The notes under the pieces were generated by a model that did not search any database, was not told where the DNA came from, and saw nothing but the letters and a program-made list of their open reading frames with translations. The translations under genes and the position numbers were made by a program. From Chitinibacter bivalviorum (GTDB taxonomy: Bacteria; Pseudomonadota; Gammaproteobacteria; Burkholderiales; Chitinibacteraceae): a DNA stretch of 64,000 nucleotides. This document shows positions 1 through 8,952 of the stretch, in pieces. Numbering within the stretch: the stretch's first letter is position 1; the number at the start of each line of letters is the position of its first letter. The stretch is from contig NZ_CP058627.1 of NCBI RefSeq assembly GCF_013403565.1, positions 744,001 through 808,000 on the forward strand. The letters run 5' to 3'.

Positions 1-429
1 CTCGATGGCTTTTTGGATGATCTGGATCGCGAGTTAGATCTGCTGGCACAAAGCAATCCCGATGAAATCGATACGACACTGTTGATTCACCCCTCACTTT
101 TTCCCGATTTTGAAGTGTTTAACGACTTTTTAACCATCGCGGATGAAGTAGTGGCCGAGCATGAACTCGAAGGCATTTTGCAAATCGCCAGCTTTCACCC
201 CGATTTTCAGTTTGCCGAAACCGAAATCGCTGACATCAGCAATTACACCAATCGCGCGCCATATCCCACCTTACATTTGTTGCGTGAAGAAAGTATTGCG
301 CGAGCGGTCGCCGCGTTTCCCAATCCAGAAGCCATATTCGAGCGCAATATCGAAACCTTGGAAAAGCTTGGTTTGGCAGGCTGGCTAGCGCTAGGATTGC
401 AGCAGTCCAAAGCAGGGGATGCCGCTTGA
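1..429 (+). CDS. DUF1415 family protein (5'-truncated)
   Basis: This is the C-terminal part of a conserved protein of unknown function that matches my memory of the DUF1415 family. The reading frame is open from base 1, and the first in-frame start-like codon (TTG at 13) lies inside conserved sequence, so the gene begins upstream of the window. Recognisable family segments are DEIDTTLLIHPSLF, IASFHPDFQFA and NRAPYPTLHLLREESI. There is no signal peptide or membrane segment in the visible part. The stop codon overlaps the proposed TTG start of the next gene, suggesting cotranscription with the NlpD-like lipoprotein. Family assignment is fairly sure; the biochemical function is not known. Confidence 0.75.
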   Translation, partial: LDGFLDDLDRELDLLAQSNPDEIDTTLLIHPSLFPDFEVFNDFLTIADEVVAEHELEGILQIASFHPDFQFAETEIADISNYTNRAPYPTLHLLREESIARAVAAFPNPEAIFERNIETLEKLGLAGWLALGLQQSKAGDAA

Positions 430-1121
430 TCGCCAAGCTTGTCCAGCGGTTGAAATTGCTATGGGCGATTTTTTTCCTGTCACTCTTGGCAGCCTGTAGT
501 AGTACGCCGACTGGCAATGCCGATGGCGCGCCAGCTGGTTTTTATCGGGTGAAAGCAGGCGACACCCTGTATCGCATTGCCAAAAACAACAACCAAAGCG
601 TTGAAAATATCAAAGCGTGGAATAAATTAAGCAGCAACGATATTGAGGTGGGCCAGCTATTGCGGGTGAGTGCCTCGTCTGCAAGCGTACCTGCTAAACC
701 CAGCTCGCCAGCAGCGAAGCCCGCCACGCCCAAGCCGACTGCTGCGCCTCGGGCCAGTATTAATCTAATCTGGCCTAATGCTGGCAATATCGTGCAAAAG
801 TACGCGCCGCCGCGTAATAAAGGCATTGATATTGCGGGTAATGAAGGCGATACGATTGTTGCCGCCGCCGATGGCAAGGTGGTATACGCCGGGGATGGCA
901 TCCGAGCCTATGGCAATTTGCTGATTATTCGCCACAATGACGATTACTTAACGACCTATGCGCATAATCAAACCTTGCTCGTCACCGAAGGGGCGCAGGT
1001 CAAGCAAGGTCAGCCGGTGGCGAAAATGGGCAAAACGGGTACTGATAGTGTGAAGCTGCATTTTGAAGTGCGTTATAAAGGCCAACCGATTGACCCGATC
1101 GGCCCCTTGCCAGATCGTTAA
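426..1121 (+). CDS. nlpD: NlpD-like LysM/LytM lipoprotein, probable amidase activator
   Basis: Predicted outer-membrane lipoprotein of 231 residues. The lipobox LAAC places the lipidated Cys at residue 24. A LysM peptidoglycan-binding domain follows at about 39-82, then a Pro/Ala-rich linker, then an M23/LytM domain at about 118-228. The LytM zinc site looks degenerate: NKGID and KLHFE stand where active enzymes have His in both motifs, the pattern seen in E. coli NlpD and EnvC. By family, the protein should activate a periplasmic N-acetylmuramoyl-L-alanine amidase during cell separation rather than cut peptidoglycan itself. The start is a TTG overlapping the upstream stop codon; no upstream ATG exists in frame. 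The usual nlpD neighbours (surE, pcm, rpoS) are absent, so a generic NlpD-like paralogue is possible. Confidence 0.8.
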   Translation: MIAKLVQRLKLLWAIFFLSLLAACSSTPTGNADGAPAGFYRVKAGDTLYRIAKNNNQSVENIKAWNKLSSNDIEVGQLLRVSASSASVPAKPSSPAAKPATPKPTAAPRASINLIWPNAGNIVQKYAPPRNKGIDIAGNEGDTIVAAADGKVVYAGDGIRAYGNLLIIRHNDDYLTTYAHNQTLLVTEGAQVKQGQPVAKMGKTGTDSVKLHFEVRYKGQPIDPIGPLPDR

Positions 1122-1154
1122 TGCCGTAGGATTCATGCCTAAAGAGGATGCACA

Positions 1155-1409
1155 ATGACTGAGCAGAAAAAGTATTGGTTTCCAGCGAAACGCTATGGCT
1201 GGGGTTGGGGTTTCCCAAGCTGCTGGCAGGGCTGGGTGGTGCAAGCGATCTATATGGCCGTCGTTTTGGCCTTGGCATTGTCGCGATATTATGAGCAAAA
1301 CCCGTTGATGTTCGTCGTGTGGGTCAGTATTGCAAGCCTGATTTTAACGGCGATTTGCTGGCTCAAAGGCGAACCACCGCGCTGGCGCTGGGGCAAGGAT
1401 CGCCAGTAG
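1155..1409 (+). CDS. Small two-helix membrane protein, function unknown
   Basis: An 84-residue protein with an aromatic N-terminus, two predicted transmembrane helices (about residues 28-43 and 51-68) and a short basic, Trp-rich C-terminal tail (RWRWGKDR). An AGAGG ribosome-binding site lies just upstream of the ATG. I recognise no family. It sits between the nlpD-like gene and the FKBP gene on the same strand with short gaps, so it may be part of that transcript. Base composition is like its flanking housekeeping genes and unlike the AT-rich insert further downstream. It is probably a real gene, given its ribosome-binding site and coherent topology. Confidence 0.6.
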   Translation: MTEQKKYWFPAKRYGWGWGFPSCWQGWVVQAIYMAVVLALALSRYYEQNPLMFVVWVSIASLILTAICWLKGEPPRWRWGKDRQ

Positions 1410-1442
1410 GCGATAGTCTGATGAAATTTGATGGAAACTATG

Positions 1443-1784
1443 ATGAGTGCAGAATTACAAATTATTGATCTCGAAGTCGGCACTGGCAAAGAAGCCGTGC
1501 GCGGCGCTTTGATTACCACGCAATATCAGGGCTGCCTCGAAGACGGCACGGTGTTTGATTCATCCTACGCCAAGGGCAAACCATTTCAATGTGTGATCGG
1601 CACGGGTCGCGTGATCAAGGGCTGGGATCAAGGGCTGATGGGAATGAAGGTCGGCGGCAAGCGCAAACTGTTTGTGCCAGCACATCTGGCCTACGGCGAG
1701 CGCCAAATCGGCGAGCATATCAAGCCAAACTCCAACTTAGTCTTTGAAATCGAGTTGCTCGAAGTGCTGACGCGGGATGATTGA
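1443..1784 (+). CDS. FKBP-type peptidyl-prolyl cis-trans isomerase
   Basis: A single-domain FKBP of about 113 residues that catalyses cis-trans isomerisation of peptidyl-prolyl bonds. The whole length is the FKBP fold: GTGKEAVRG near the N-terminus, DGTVFDSS, then VIKGWDQGLMGMKVGGKRKL, AYGERQIG and the closing strand LVFEIELLEV. There is no signal peptide, so it is likely cytoplasmic, like the small FKBPs of Neisseria and relatives. In-frame ATGs exist at 1431, 1440 and 1443. I prefer 1443 (MSAELQ) because it matches the usual family N-terminus and has a GGA-containing stretch at a reasonable distance, but 1431 cannot be excluded. It is the last housekeeping-like gene before the AT-rich insert. 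Confidence 0.88.
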   Translation: MSAELQIIDLEVGTGKEAVRGALITTQYQGCLEDGTVFDSSYAKGKPFQCVIGTGRVIKGWDQGLMGMKVGGKRKLFVPAHLAYGERQIGEHIKPNSNLVFEIELLEVLTRDD

Positions 1785-1900
1785 GTATTCGGTTCTCGGC
1801 CAACTGCGGACAGTTTTGTGTCTTTTTATTTACTACATGAATAACATATACGTCCAAAAAGTAAAATACTTTGCATAAATCATTAATAACAACTTTGCAA

Positions 1901-2179
1901 ATGAAAAATAAAATACCTATATACATTATTCTTTACTTAATAAATCCATATATTTGCTGGGTGATTGTTTTAACGTCACTTCTCAAAGAAAATAGGATGC
2001 CATGGTTCGTTCTTATTTTTATGTGCGCACTAACCACTGCGTTTTTCTTTGAAACCATCAAGAAAATAAAAAATTATGGTGAATTCACAAGCCCGATTGA
2101 AATATGTATTTATTATGTTTTATCTGGTTCAGCAGTTTTTTGGGGCTGGACATACCTATTGTATTTATTTTTTCATTGA
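1901..2179 (+). CDS. Hypothetical small membrane protein
   Basis: About 92 residues from the ATG at 1901. A longer version would need a TTG at 1871. The protein has three hydrophobic stretches: one near the N-terminus (IPIYIILYLINPYICWVIVL), one in the middle (FVLIFMCALTTAFFF) and one at the C-terminus (GSAVFWGWTYLLYLFF). No clear Shine-Dalgarno precedes either start. I do not recognise a family. Codon use is AT-rich and rich in Ile, Phe and Tyr, unlike flanking genes. It may be a genuine acquired gene or a relic; existence is uncertain. Confidence 0.4.
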   Translation: MKNKIPIYIILYLINPYICWVIVLTSLLKENRMPWFVLIFMCALTTAFFFETIKKIKNYGEFTSPIEICIYYVLSGSAVFWGWTYLLYLFFH

Positions 2180-2329
2180 TCACCTTTGCCGGCTGTAGTT
2201 TCACATCAACAATATTTATGCCTAATGTTGGGTCGAAATTAGTGGCTAATTTCGGCCAAGAGCAGCCTCTCGTAGTTGCTTTATTCAGAATCAAAGGAAC
2301 GAAACTATATCATTTTAACTTGGTGCTAA

Positions 2330-2650
2330 ATGAACTTAACCATCCGAGATTACATGGCTTTCTTTACTGCTTTTGCTGTAATGTTTATTTATTATTTAAT
2401 TTGGTATTTATTTAGATACATGAGTTGGCCATGGCATAACTCATACAACATCCCAGGTTTTTTCCTTCTTCTGCTTTCTTGGCCGTGGTCAGAAGTTTTG
2501 TTTTCTGCTCAAAGCTACTTCGAAGGACTTAATATTTTTGGAAAATATAGTTCACAAATTTTGTTGAATTTGCTTACTTCAATTGGGTTTGGGTTAAACG
2601 TAGTCATCGTCAGAAAAGTGTTTGTTGGCGTAAAGTTAATGCTGAAATGA
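2330..2650 (+). CDS. Hypothetical small membrane protein
   Basis: A 106-residue protein with at least three hydrophobic segments, at about residues 9-28, 40-55 and 80-100. It contains two WPW motifs (SWPWHNSYN and LSWPWSEV), which make it look constrained rather than random. It lies in the same AT-rich insert as the preceding orphan gene, and its stop is immediately before the right-hand GC-rich motif. No family is recognised, and the ribosome-binding site is weak. The tight fit between its stop codon and the right motif suggests a gene-plus-boundary unit, which is inference. Confidence 0.45.
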   Translation: MNLTIRDYMAFFTAFAVMFIYYLIWYLFRYMSWPWHNSYNIPGFFLLLLSWPWSEVLFSAQSYFEGLNIFGKYSSQILLNLLTSIGFGLNVVIVRKVFVGVKLMLK

Positions 2651-2711
2651 CTTCCGCTTTGGGTCGTGTCCAGCCAAACCATCTCGCAAATTATCACCAT
2701 CTATATTTTGA

Positions 2712-3206
<495 letters not shown>

Positions 3207-3271
3207 AGGGTATTTGTCTGAAGTTATTATTTTGATTGGTTTTTATGATTATACATCCAGGGTGTATATTT

Positions 3272-3298
3272 AAAAGGCCGCTTGATCGCGGCCTTTTT
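3272..3298. terminator. Bidirectional intrinsic terminator between folA and mltA
   Basis: A GC-rich inverted repeat (aggccgc-ttgat-cgcggcct) is flanked by an A run on the left and a T run on the right. It therefore can terminate folA transcription on the plus strand and the maeB-phaM-mltA transcript on the minus strand. It lies exactly in the gap between the two convergent stop codons. Confidence 0.85.
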
Positions 3299-3312
3299 AC
3301 TCGTTGAGCGGC

Positions 3313-4524
3313 TTAATTCGGCAGTGCCGTTCCTTTGGGCCACAGCAGCCACAATTTGCCATCTTGCTTCATCTTGCCGGCCAGCTCGCCTGCGGCATCG
3401 CCCGTGCCCCAGAAAAAGTCAGCTCGCACCGTGCCACGAATCGCGCCGCCCGTGTCTTGTGCCGCCACCATGCGGTGAATGCCGCCATCGTTATCCGGGC
3501 GCGTGGTCGCAATAAACGCGAGGCTACCCAAAGGCACGGTGTTGGGATCGACCGCAATACTGTAACCCGCCGTGAGTGGGACGTTTAGTGAGCCAATGGG
3601 GCCATCGGCCCCATTCGAACCAGTCCGGCCATCGTTGCTCGGTGGCAAGGTGCGGAAAAAGACATAACTTGGGTTGCTATTGAGCAGCTCGTCGATGCGT
3701 TTCGGATTGGCTTTGGCCCACGCGTTAATCGACTGCATTGATACTTCACTGGCTGGCATCAAGCCTTGCTCGACCAGCCAACGCCCCACTGGTTTGTACG
3801 GACGACCATTTTGATCGGCGTAGCCCAAGCGTAATTGCTGGCCATTGGGCAATTGCACTCGGCCTGAGCCCTGAATTTGCAAAAATTGCACATTCATCGG
3901 GTCAGTTAGCCATGCCAATACGGGCGCATCGAGCCCTTTGGCGACGATTTCGGCACGATCAGGGTAGGGAACGAGCTTGTTGCCGACAATGCGGCCACGC
4001 AGCCGCTTGCCTTTGAGTTCAGGGTAAACCTCATCCAGCGCTACGGTAATCATGTCTTTCGGCGGCGCGTACACAGGTTGATTGGCGGTGGCGGTGCGCG
4101 TTAGGCTCCCGGGATAAACGGGCTCGTAGTAGCCAGTGATTAGCCCCGTTTCATTGCCATCGGGGTTGATTAGCTGATACGGCGTGAGTCTGGTTTCGAT
4201 AAATTGCCGAATCGCAGCGCTTTGCACTGGCACTGATTTGGCGTCTGCGCAGATTTTGCTCCACACAGTGCGCGGTTTGGCGCAGCCTTTGAGCCATGCT
4301 TGCCAGCCATTGACTAGCTGATCTTGATTCCAAGCCGGTACTTCTTGCCAGGTGCGCTCCGCATAACGAGGGGCGACTGGTGCACTCGAGGGTATAGGGC
4401 TAGGGGCTATAGTTGGCTTTGGTTTAGCTGGGGTACTAGGCTGGGTATTTTGCGTCGTGCTACAGCCAGATAAAAAAACGGCCAGTACACTGGCCGTTGT
4501 GAGTAGTGTGCTACGAATCTTCAT
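3313..4524 (-). CDS. mltA: Membrane-bound lytic murein transglycosylase A
   Basis: Lipoprotein of 403 residues that cleaves the MurNAc-GlcNAc bond of peptidoglycan with formation of 1,6-anhydroMurNAc. The N-terminus is a lipoprotein signal with lipobox LSGC (Cys 21), followed by a Pro/Thr/Ser-rich linker to about residue 50. The MltA barrel contains LITGYYEPVYPGS and IQGSGRVQLPNG. The C-terminal 3D-type region contains AVDPNTVPLG and AQDTGGAI; the Asp of the latter (residue 357) corresponds to the catalytic Asp of E. coli MltA. Its start codon abuts the stop codon of the PhaM-like gene, so it is probably the third gene of a maeB-phaM-mltA transcript. Confidence 0.95.
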   Translation of the reverse strand: MKIRSTLLTTASVLAVFLSGCSTTQNTQPSTPAKPKPTIAPSPIPSSAPVAPRYAERTWQEVPAWNQDQLVNGWQAWLKGCAKPRTVWSKICADAKSVPVQSAAIRQFIETRLTPYQLINPDGNETGLITGYYEPVYPGSLTRTATANQPVYAPPKDMITVALDEVYPELKGKRLRGRIVGNKLVPYPDRAEIVAKGLDAPVLAWLTDPMNVQFLQIQGSGRVQLPNGQQLRLGYADQNGRPYKPVGRWLVEQGLMPASEVSMQSINAWAKANPKRIDELLNSNPSYVFFRTLPPSNDGRTGSNGADGPIGSLNVPLTAGYSIAVDPNTVPLGSLAFIATTRPDNDGGIHRMVAAQDTGGAIRGTVRADFFWGTGDAAGELAGKMKQDGKLWLLWPKGTALPN

Positions 4525-4776
4525 TTACGGGTTTTCCGATGATTTGGGATCTAGCCCTTGTTTAAACGCCGCTAGCCCCGCTTTTTGCATTTCTAAAGTT
4601 TTGATCGTCATTTGCAGCATGCCCACTTGCAGGCTGAGCCATTGCTCAACGGTGCGACATTCGACAATTTTGCGTTCGATTTCTTCTTCAGACAAGGGCG
4701 GCAGAAAAGGGTTGCTGCCCGGTTTCATCATTTGCGAAAAAAAAGCGAATGGGTCGGCAGGGTTAAACTCACTCAT
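4525..4776 (-). CDS. PhaM-like polyhydroxyalkanoate granule protein
   Basis: An 83-residue soluble protein with no signal peptide. The core, from PLSEEEIERKI through CRTVEQWLSLQVGMLQMTI to LEMQKAGLAAFKQG, resembles the helical domain of betaproteobacterial PhaM, which binds PHA synthase and DNA and controls granule number and segregation. The N-terminal DPFAFFSQMM segment also fits. The basic Lys/Ala-rich C-terminal tail of Cupriavidus PhaM is missing, so this is a short form. It overlaps the end of maeB by 8 bp and abuts mltA. No PHA synthase gene is in the window, so the role in PHA metabolism is inferred from sequence likeness only. Confidence 0.55.
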   Translation of the reverse strand: MSEFNPADPFAFFSQMMKPGSNPFLPPLSEEEIERKIVECRTVEQWLSLQVGMLQMTIKTLEMQKAGLAAFKQGLDPKSSENP

Positions 4777-7057
4777 TATGCTCTCCTGTGTGTAGGGCGG
4801 CGGCTTCGACCGCGGCCAGTGCGGCCATATTAATGATACGACGTACCGATGCCGTTGGCGTCAAAATATGGGCCGGTTTGGCCAAACCCATCAAAATCGG
4901 GCCGATGGTCACGCCGTCAACCGAGGTGGTTTTGAGCAAATTAAACGAAATATTGGCGGCATCCAGATTCGGCATGACCAAAATATTGGCCTCGCCTTTG
5001 AGCCGAGAATGCGGAAACACTTGCTGCCGCACCGCGACCGACAACGCGGCATCGCCATGCATTTCACCGTCGATTTCGAGCTCAGGCGCGCGCTCGTTCA
5101 CCAATTGCAATGTTTGCTGCATTTTTAATGCCGATGGGCTTTCATAGCTGCCAAAGCTCGAATGACTGAGCAAGGCGACTTTGGGGACGATACCAAATTT
5201 GCGCACGGTCTCGCTCGCCATGATGGTGATGTCGGCCAACTGCTCGGCGCTGGGTTCTTGATTGACGTAGGTATCGCAAATAAACATATTGCCCGTTTGT
5301 AGCAGCACAATATTCATCGCGGCGGTGACCTTGCTGCCTTCTTTTTGCCCCAGCACATTCATTAAATGATGATGGTGATTGTGGTACAGCCCATAGGTGC
5401 CGCAGATCATCGCGTCGGCCTCGCCGCGTTTGACCATCAGCGCGCCAATCAAGGTGGTTTTACGGCGCACTTCAGCTTTGGCAAGGTTTTCTGACACGCC
5501 TTTGCGCATCATGATGCTGTAATACAGCTGCCAATATTCGCGATAGCGCGGATCATTTTCTGGATTACACACTTCAAAATCGATGCCGGGGCGAATGCGT
5601 AGGCCTAGTTTGTCGATACGGGCTTGCAATACCTGTGGTCGGCCGACGAGGATGGGCTGACACAATTTCATATCGAGTATTTCTTGCACCGCATGCAGTA
5701 CGCGCTCGTCCTCACCTTCGCAGAAGACAACGCGTTTTTGCGCTTTTTTGGCGGCAGCAAATACGGGGCGCATAAATAAGTTCGTTTTGTAAACAAACTG
5801 CGTCAGCTCATCAATATAAGCATGGAAGTCAGTTATAGGGCGCGTTGCAACGCCGCTATCCATGGCTGCCTTGGCCACGGCGGGTGCGATTTTGATAATC
5901 AGGCGTGGATCGAATGGTTTTGGAATCAGGTATTCCGGGCCGAATGACAACTCTTGCCCGCCATACGCATCGGCCACTACATCCGATTGCTCGGCATGCG
6001 CCAATTCGGCAATCGCATTGACGGCGGCGTGTTTCATCGCTTCATTGATCGTGGTTGCGCCCACATCGAGCGCGCCGCGGAACATAAAGGGGAAACACAG
6101 CACGTTATTGACCTGATTGGGGTAATCAGAGCGACCCGTACAAATAATCGCATCACTGCGTGCCGCCTGTGCTTCGGGTGGGGTAATTTCTGGGTTGGGA
6201 TTGGCAAGCGCCAACACTAGCGGGCAGGCGGCCATGGTTTGTAGCATCTCGCCCGTTACCAAACCTTGCCCTGACAGTCCGAGGAAAATGTCTGCGCCGA
6301 CTAAAGCTTGGCTCAGTGTGCGCAAATCGGTGTCGCGCGCATAGCGTTGCTTGGTTTCATCGAGCGGCCCGCGTTCGGTATGAATCACGCCTTTGGAGTC
6401 GCACACCATGATATTGCTGCGCTGCACGCCCAAAGACACCAGCAAATCGAGGCAAGCAATCGCAGCTGCACCTGCGCCAGAGGCGACGAGTTTAACTTCA
6501 GAGAGCTGTTTACCAATTAAATGCAGCGCGTTTTTCACCGCTGCGCCCACGATAATGGCTGTGCCGTGTTGATCGTCGTGAAAAACGGGGATTTTCATCC
6601 GCTCGCGTAATTTGCGTTCCACATAAAAGCATTCAGGCGCTTTGATGTCTTCCAGATTGATGCCGCCAAATGTTGGCTCTAGCGAGGCAATAATTTCGAC
6701 GAGTTTATCTGGGTCTTTTTGTTCGATTTCGATGTCAAAAACATCAATGCCGGCGAATTTTTTGAATAAGACGCCTTTGCCTTCCATGACGGGTTTGCTG
6801 GCGAGTGGGCCAATATCGCCCAAACCGAGTACGGCTGTGCCGTTGGTGATGACGGCAACCAGATTACCGCGGGATGTGAGATTGCGCGCTTCAGCAGGGT
6901 CTTCCACAATAGCATCACAGGCCGCAGCTACACCGGGGGAATAAGCCAGAGCTAGGTCGCGCTGGCTGGCTAGCCCCTTGGTGGGTACGACCTGAATCTT
7001 GCCCGGCTTTGGAAAACGATGATACTCGAGTGCTTTCTTGCGTAATTCTTCGTCCAT
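4769..7057 (-). CDS. maeB: NADP-dependent malic enzyme with phosphotransacetylase-like domain
   Basis: A 762-residue MaeB-type enzyme that oxidatively decarboxylates malate to pyruvate and makes NADPH. The N-terminal malic domain (about 1-420) includes [25 protein letters not shown], the acidic metal-binding segment around [13 protein letters not shown] and the nucleotide-binding [13 protein letters not shown]. The C-terminal part (about 430-755) is a phosphate acetyltransferase-like domain starting near [15 protein letters not shown], typical of large MaeB proteins, where it is regulatory and binds acetyl-CoA. The start ATG is the only reasonable one. It is first in a likely operon with the PhaM-like gene and mltA. 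Confidence 0.96.
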   Translation of the reverse strand: MDEELRKKALEYHRFPKPGKIQVVPTKGLASQRDLALAYSPGVAAACDAIVEDPAEARNLTSRGNLVAVITNGTAVLGLGDIGPLASKPVMEGKGVLFKKFAGIDVFDIEIEQKDPDKLVEIIASLEPTFGGINLEDIKAPECFYVERKLRERMKIPVFHDDQHGTAIIVGAAVKNALHLIGKQLSEVKLVASGAGAAAIACLDLLVSLGVQRSNIMVCDSKGVIHTERGPLDETKQRYARDTDLRTLSQALVGADIFLGLSGQGLVTGEMLQTMAACPLVLALANPNPEITPPEAQAARSDAIICTGRSDYPNQVNNVLCFPFMFRGALDVGATTINEAMKHAAVNAIAELAHAEQSDVVADAYGGQELSFGPEYLIPKPFDPRLIIKIAPAVAKAAMDSGVATRPITDFHAYIDELTQFVYKTNLFMRPVFAAAKKAQKRVVFCEGEDERVLHAVQEILDMKLCQPILVGRPQVLQARIDKLGLRIRPGIDFEVCNPENDPRYREYWQLYYSIMMRKGVSENLAKAEVRRKTTLIGALMVKRGEADAMICGTYGLYHNHHHHLMNVLGQKEGSKVTAAMNIVLLQTGNMFICDTYVNQEPSAEQLADITIMASETVRKFGIVPKVALLSHSSFGSYESPSALKMQQTLQLVNERAPELEIDGEMHGDAALSVAVRQQVFPHSRLKGEANILVMPNLDAANISFNLLKTTSVDGVTIGPILMGLAKPAHILTPTASVRRIINMAALAAVEAAALHTGEHNE

Positions 7058-7215
7058 GCTGCGCCCCTGTTGTGCTGCTTGTGCAGATGATTCATTCTAG
7101 ACGCTGAAACTGCTTTGAGTATTGCTGAAATACAATATGGCGCAGCGCAACAATTTAATGTTGCAAATAGCCCAAAGTTGGGCGACAAAATATGCTGTGT
7201 GTTGTGCTTGATGGC

Positions 7216-7719
7216 TTATGAGGCAGATTGGTCTTCTCGGTTGCGATGCAAAAATCCAGTCAAAATATCGGCTGGAATTTTGACCTTAGCTTCGGCAATC
7301 ACACGGCCGATTTGCCCGCGATGGTAGCTGGCGTGTGTGATCAAATGCATCAGGATTTCTGCGACACTCATCCGACCGGCTTTGCCGTCGGTAAAGACAA
7401 AATCAATCACTTCATCAAATCGCGCCTTGGGGCATTGAGCGATGAAATTGATTAATTCACGATCAGTCTCGCTGGTGTTGCGCAGCAAATCGGCCAGCTC
7501 AGGCGTTTCGGGGGTATTGGTGGCGGGATAGCCGTGCGCAATTCCGGTTAAATGGCCGATAAAAATGCGATCGACCACATACAGATGATTCATCAGCCGC
7601 GTCGCCAGCCGCCAGCTCTTGGCGTTCTCTACGCTTTGATGCGCAATCAGTTGCGCGAGTAGCTCCTGATTGGCCCAAGCTTTATGTTCAAATAAAGTCG
7701 TAAAGAGCTTGGCGGACAT
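7216..7719 (-). CDS. DinB-family protein
   Basis: A 167-residue protein with the four-helix DinB/YfiT-like fold. Helix one begins with LFEHKAWANQELL, a conserved His lies in RLMNHLYVVDRIF, and the C-terminal LMHLITHASYHRGQI carries the other two conserved His residues of the family's metal site. DinB-family members include metal-dependent thiol transferases and many uncharacterised proteins; no specific substrate can be given. It lies 47 bp downstream of trpS on the same strand and may be read through from it, although a weak hairpin in the space after this gene is the only terminator candidate. Confidence 0.85.
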   Translation of the reverse strand: MSAKLFTTLFEHKAWANQELLAQLIAHQSVENAKSWRLATRLMNHLYVVDRIFIGHLTGIAHGYPATNTPETPELADLLRNTSETDRELINFIAQCPKARFDEVIDFVFTDGKAGRMSVAEILMHLITHASYHRGQIGRVIAEAKVKIPADILTGFLHRNREDQSAS

Positions 7720-7766
7720 TTGGCTTTTCCTTGTTCGGCATTGGCGGGTTGCGGTGTAATGTTGAA

Positions 7767-8780
7767 TTAAAAGTAGTACATGCCCATCGCGGTTTTGACT
7801 TTATGCAGCGTCAAGACTGCAGTTTGGCGTGCTTTGGCCGATCCGCACAATAGCATCGAGAGCACGGCATCAGGGTCTTTCGCAAACTCAGCACGGCGCT
7901 CGCGGATGGGGCCAATTAAGGCTTGTAGCACCTCATTGAGGCGCGCTTTGATGACGCTATCGGCCAAACCGCCATGCTGGTATTGCGCTTTTAATTCGGC
8001 GATTTTTGCTGAGTCAGGATCAAAGGCATCCAAAAAGCTAAAAACCACATTACCTTCGACTTGCCCAGGGCTGCCGATCGTGAGGTGATTGGCATCGGTG
8101 TACATTTTATTGACCGCGGCGGTGATGTCATCGCTGCTGGCCGATAAGGCAATATGGTTGCCAGCGCTACGGCTCATTTTGCCTTTGCCATCGATGCCGG
8201 GTAATCGTGTGGTGTTCGAGAGTAGCGCCTCGCATTCATTGAGGATATTTTCACCCACCATGCGGTTAAAGCGGCGCACGATTTCATTGGTTTGCTCAAT
8301 CATCGGCAATTGATCTTCACCCACTGGAATCAAAGTGCCGCGCAGGGCGGTAATGTCGGCGGCCTGACTCACTGGGTAGGTGAGAAAACCTGCCGCAACG
8401 TCGCGCTCTTGGCCTTTCGCACGTAATTCAGATTTCACCGTTGGATTGCGCTCCAGGCGAGCGACTGACACCAGATTCATCATGTAAAACGACAATTCGG
8501 CGAGCTCTGGCACCATTGATTGAATCAAAATCGTCGATTTCTTTGGATCAATTCCAACCGCAAGATAATCGAGTGCCACATCAATCACCGCTTGACGCAC
8601 TTTGCAGTAATCACCTTGGTGATCGGCGAGGGCTTGTGTATCGGCTAGCAAAATAAATGGGTTGTGATTTTGTTGCAAATTTAAACGCGTTTGCAAAGAA
8701 CCCGCAAAATGGCCGAGGTGCAGCGGGCCGGTCGTACGATCGCCGGTAACTACGACGGTTTGTGAGTCTGTGTGAGACAT
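7767..8780 (-). CDS. trpS: Tryptophanyl-tRNA synthetase
   Basis: Class I synthetase of 337 residues that charges tRNA-Trp. The N-terminal ATP-binding motif is TTGPLHLGHFAGS (the HIGH equivalent), and the KMSKS loop appears as KMSRS in IDGKGKMSRSAGN. Other family segments are LLADTQAL and PVGEDQLPMIEQ. A frame extension upstream to 8810 exists, but the ATG at 8780 has a strong AAGGAG ribosome-binding site and begins a normal N-terminus (MSHTDSQ), so I use it. The gene is preceded by a Trp-codon leader peptide and attenuator, implying that transcription rises when charged tRNA-Trp is scarce. Confidence 0.96.
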   Translation of the reverse strand: MSHTDSQTVVVTGDRTTGPLHLGHFAGSLQTRLNLQQNHNPFILLADTQALADHQGDYCKVRQAVIDVALDYLAVGIDPKKSTILIQSMVPELAELSFYMMNLVSVARLERNPTVKSELRAKGQERDVAAGFLTYPVSQAADITALRGTLIPVGEDQLPMIEQTNEIVRRFNRMVGENILNECEALLSNTTRLPGIDGKGKMSRSAGNHIALSASSDDITAAVNKMYTDANHLTIGSPGQVEGNVVFSFLDAFDPDSAKIAELKAQYQHGGLADSVIKARLNEVLQALIGPIRERRAEFAKDPDAVLSMLLCGSAKARQTAVLTLHKVKTAMGMYYF

Positions 8781-8832
8781 GATCCTGCTCCTTGGAAACT
8801 TGGGAGCCACCGGATTTTGGGGAAGGGGAAAT

Positions 8833-8867
8833 AAAAAAACCTGTCACCGTATCCGGCAGCAGGTTTT
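8833..8867 (-). terminator. Attenuator terminator upstream of trpS
   Basis: On the minus strand the sequence reads AACCTG, a short internal loop, GCCG-GATA-CGGT, a second internal loop, CAGGTT, then a run of seven U's in the RNA (two of them belonging to the stem). It is a typical intrinsic terminator placed between the leader peptide and trpS, about 50 bases before the trpS start codon. Its 5' arm (8855-8866) is the same segment that can pair with the upstream antiterminator strand. Confidence 0.8.
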
Positions 8868-8895
8868 GTTTTGAACGAACAAACCCTAGTGCCGC

Positions 8896-8952
8896 CTAAA
8901 GGCGCCACCAGTAGTAATACGCAACTGAAAGGGTTTGGAGGTTCGTGTTCAT
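8896..8952 (-). CDS. Trp-rich leader peptide of trpS
   Basis: An 18-codon ORF on the minus strand, read as MNTNLQTLSVAYYYWWRL and ending in TAG. It has two adjacent Trp codons at positions 15-16, preceded by three Tyr codons, and the stop codon sits within the 1:2 hairpin as in classical trp operon leaders. No good Shine-Dalgarno is visible before the ATG, and the distance to the candidate promoter is short, so it may be translated from a very short or absent 5' leader. The peptide itself is unlikely to have a function; ribosome position during its synthesis is what matters. Confidence 0.75.
   Translation of the reverse strand: MNTNLQTLSVAYYYWWRL

Larger units (their letters stand above)
1797..2666. 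other. AT-rich insert bounded by imperfect inverted motifs
   Basis: Between the FKBP gene and folA lies a stretch visibly richer in A and T than both sides, carrying two orphan membrane-protein genes. A short GC-rich motif lies near each edge in opposite orientation: cggccaactgcgga at 1797-1810 and the reverse complement of 2653-2666 (cgacccaaagcgga). They agree at 10 of 14 positions by eye. This looks like an acquired segment, but no transposase, integrase or target duplication is visible. Confidence 0.4.
8833..8952 (-). promoter_or_regulatory. Trp-responsive ribosome-mediated attenuator of trpS
   Basis: Four pairing regions can be drawn on the minus strand. Region 1 lies in the leader ORF (CAAACCCT at 8930-8937 and GTGGCGCC at 8901-8908). 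Region 2 is GGCGGCAC plus AGGGTTTG (8880-8896), complementary to region 1 with one mismatch in the inner stem. Region 3 is AAACCTGCTGCC (8855-8866), which can instead pair with the two halves of region 2 around a 4-base bulge. Region 4 closes the terminator. A ribosome stalled on the tandem Trp codons would cover region 1, free region 2 to pair with 3, and block the terminator. A TTGACG box at 8984-8989 is a possible -35 element; the -10 is not clear. Confidence 0.78.

Noticed and set aside
2104..2415. Plus-strand frame of 103 codons overlapping both orphan genes in the AT-rich insert
   Set aside because: It overlaps the end of one and the start of the other orphan gene in another frame; AT-rich DNA gives hydrophobic frames by chance. 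The two chosen frames fit the gap better.
7146..7183. Two small palindromes after the DinB gene as terminator
   Set aside because: Stems GCAACA/TGTTGC and GCCCA/TGGGC are short and neither has a convincing T tract on the minus strand.
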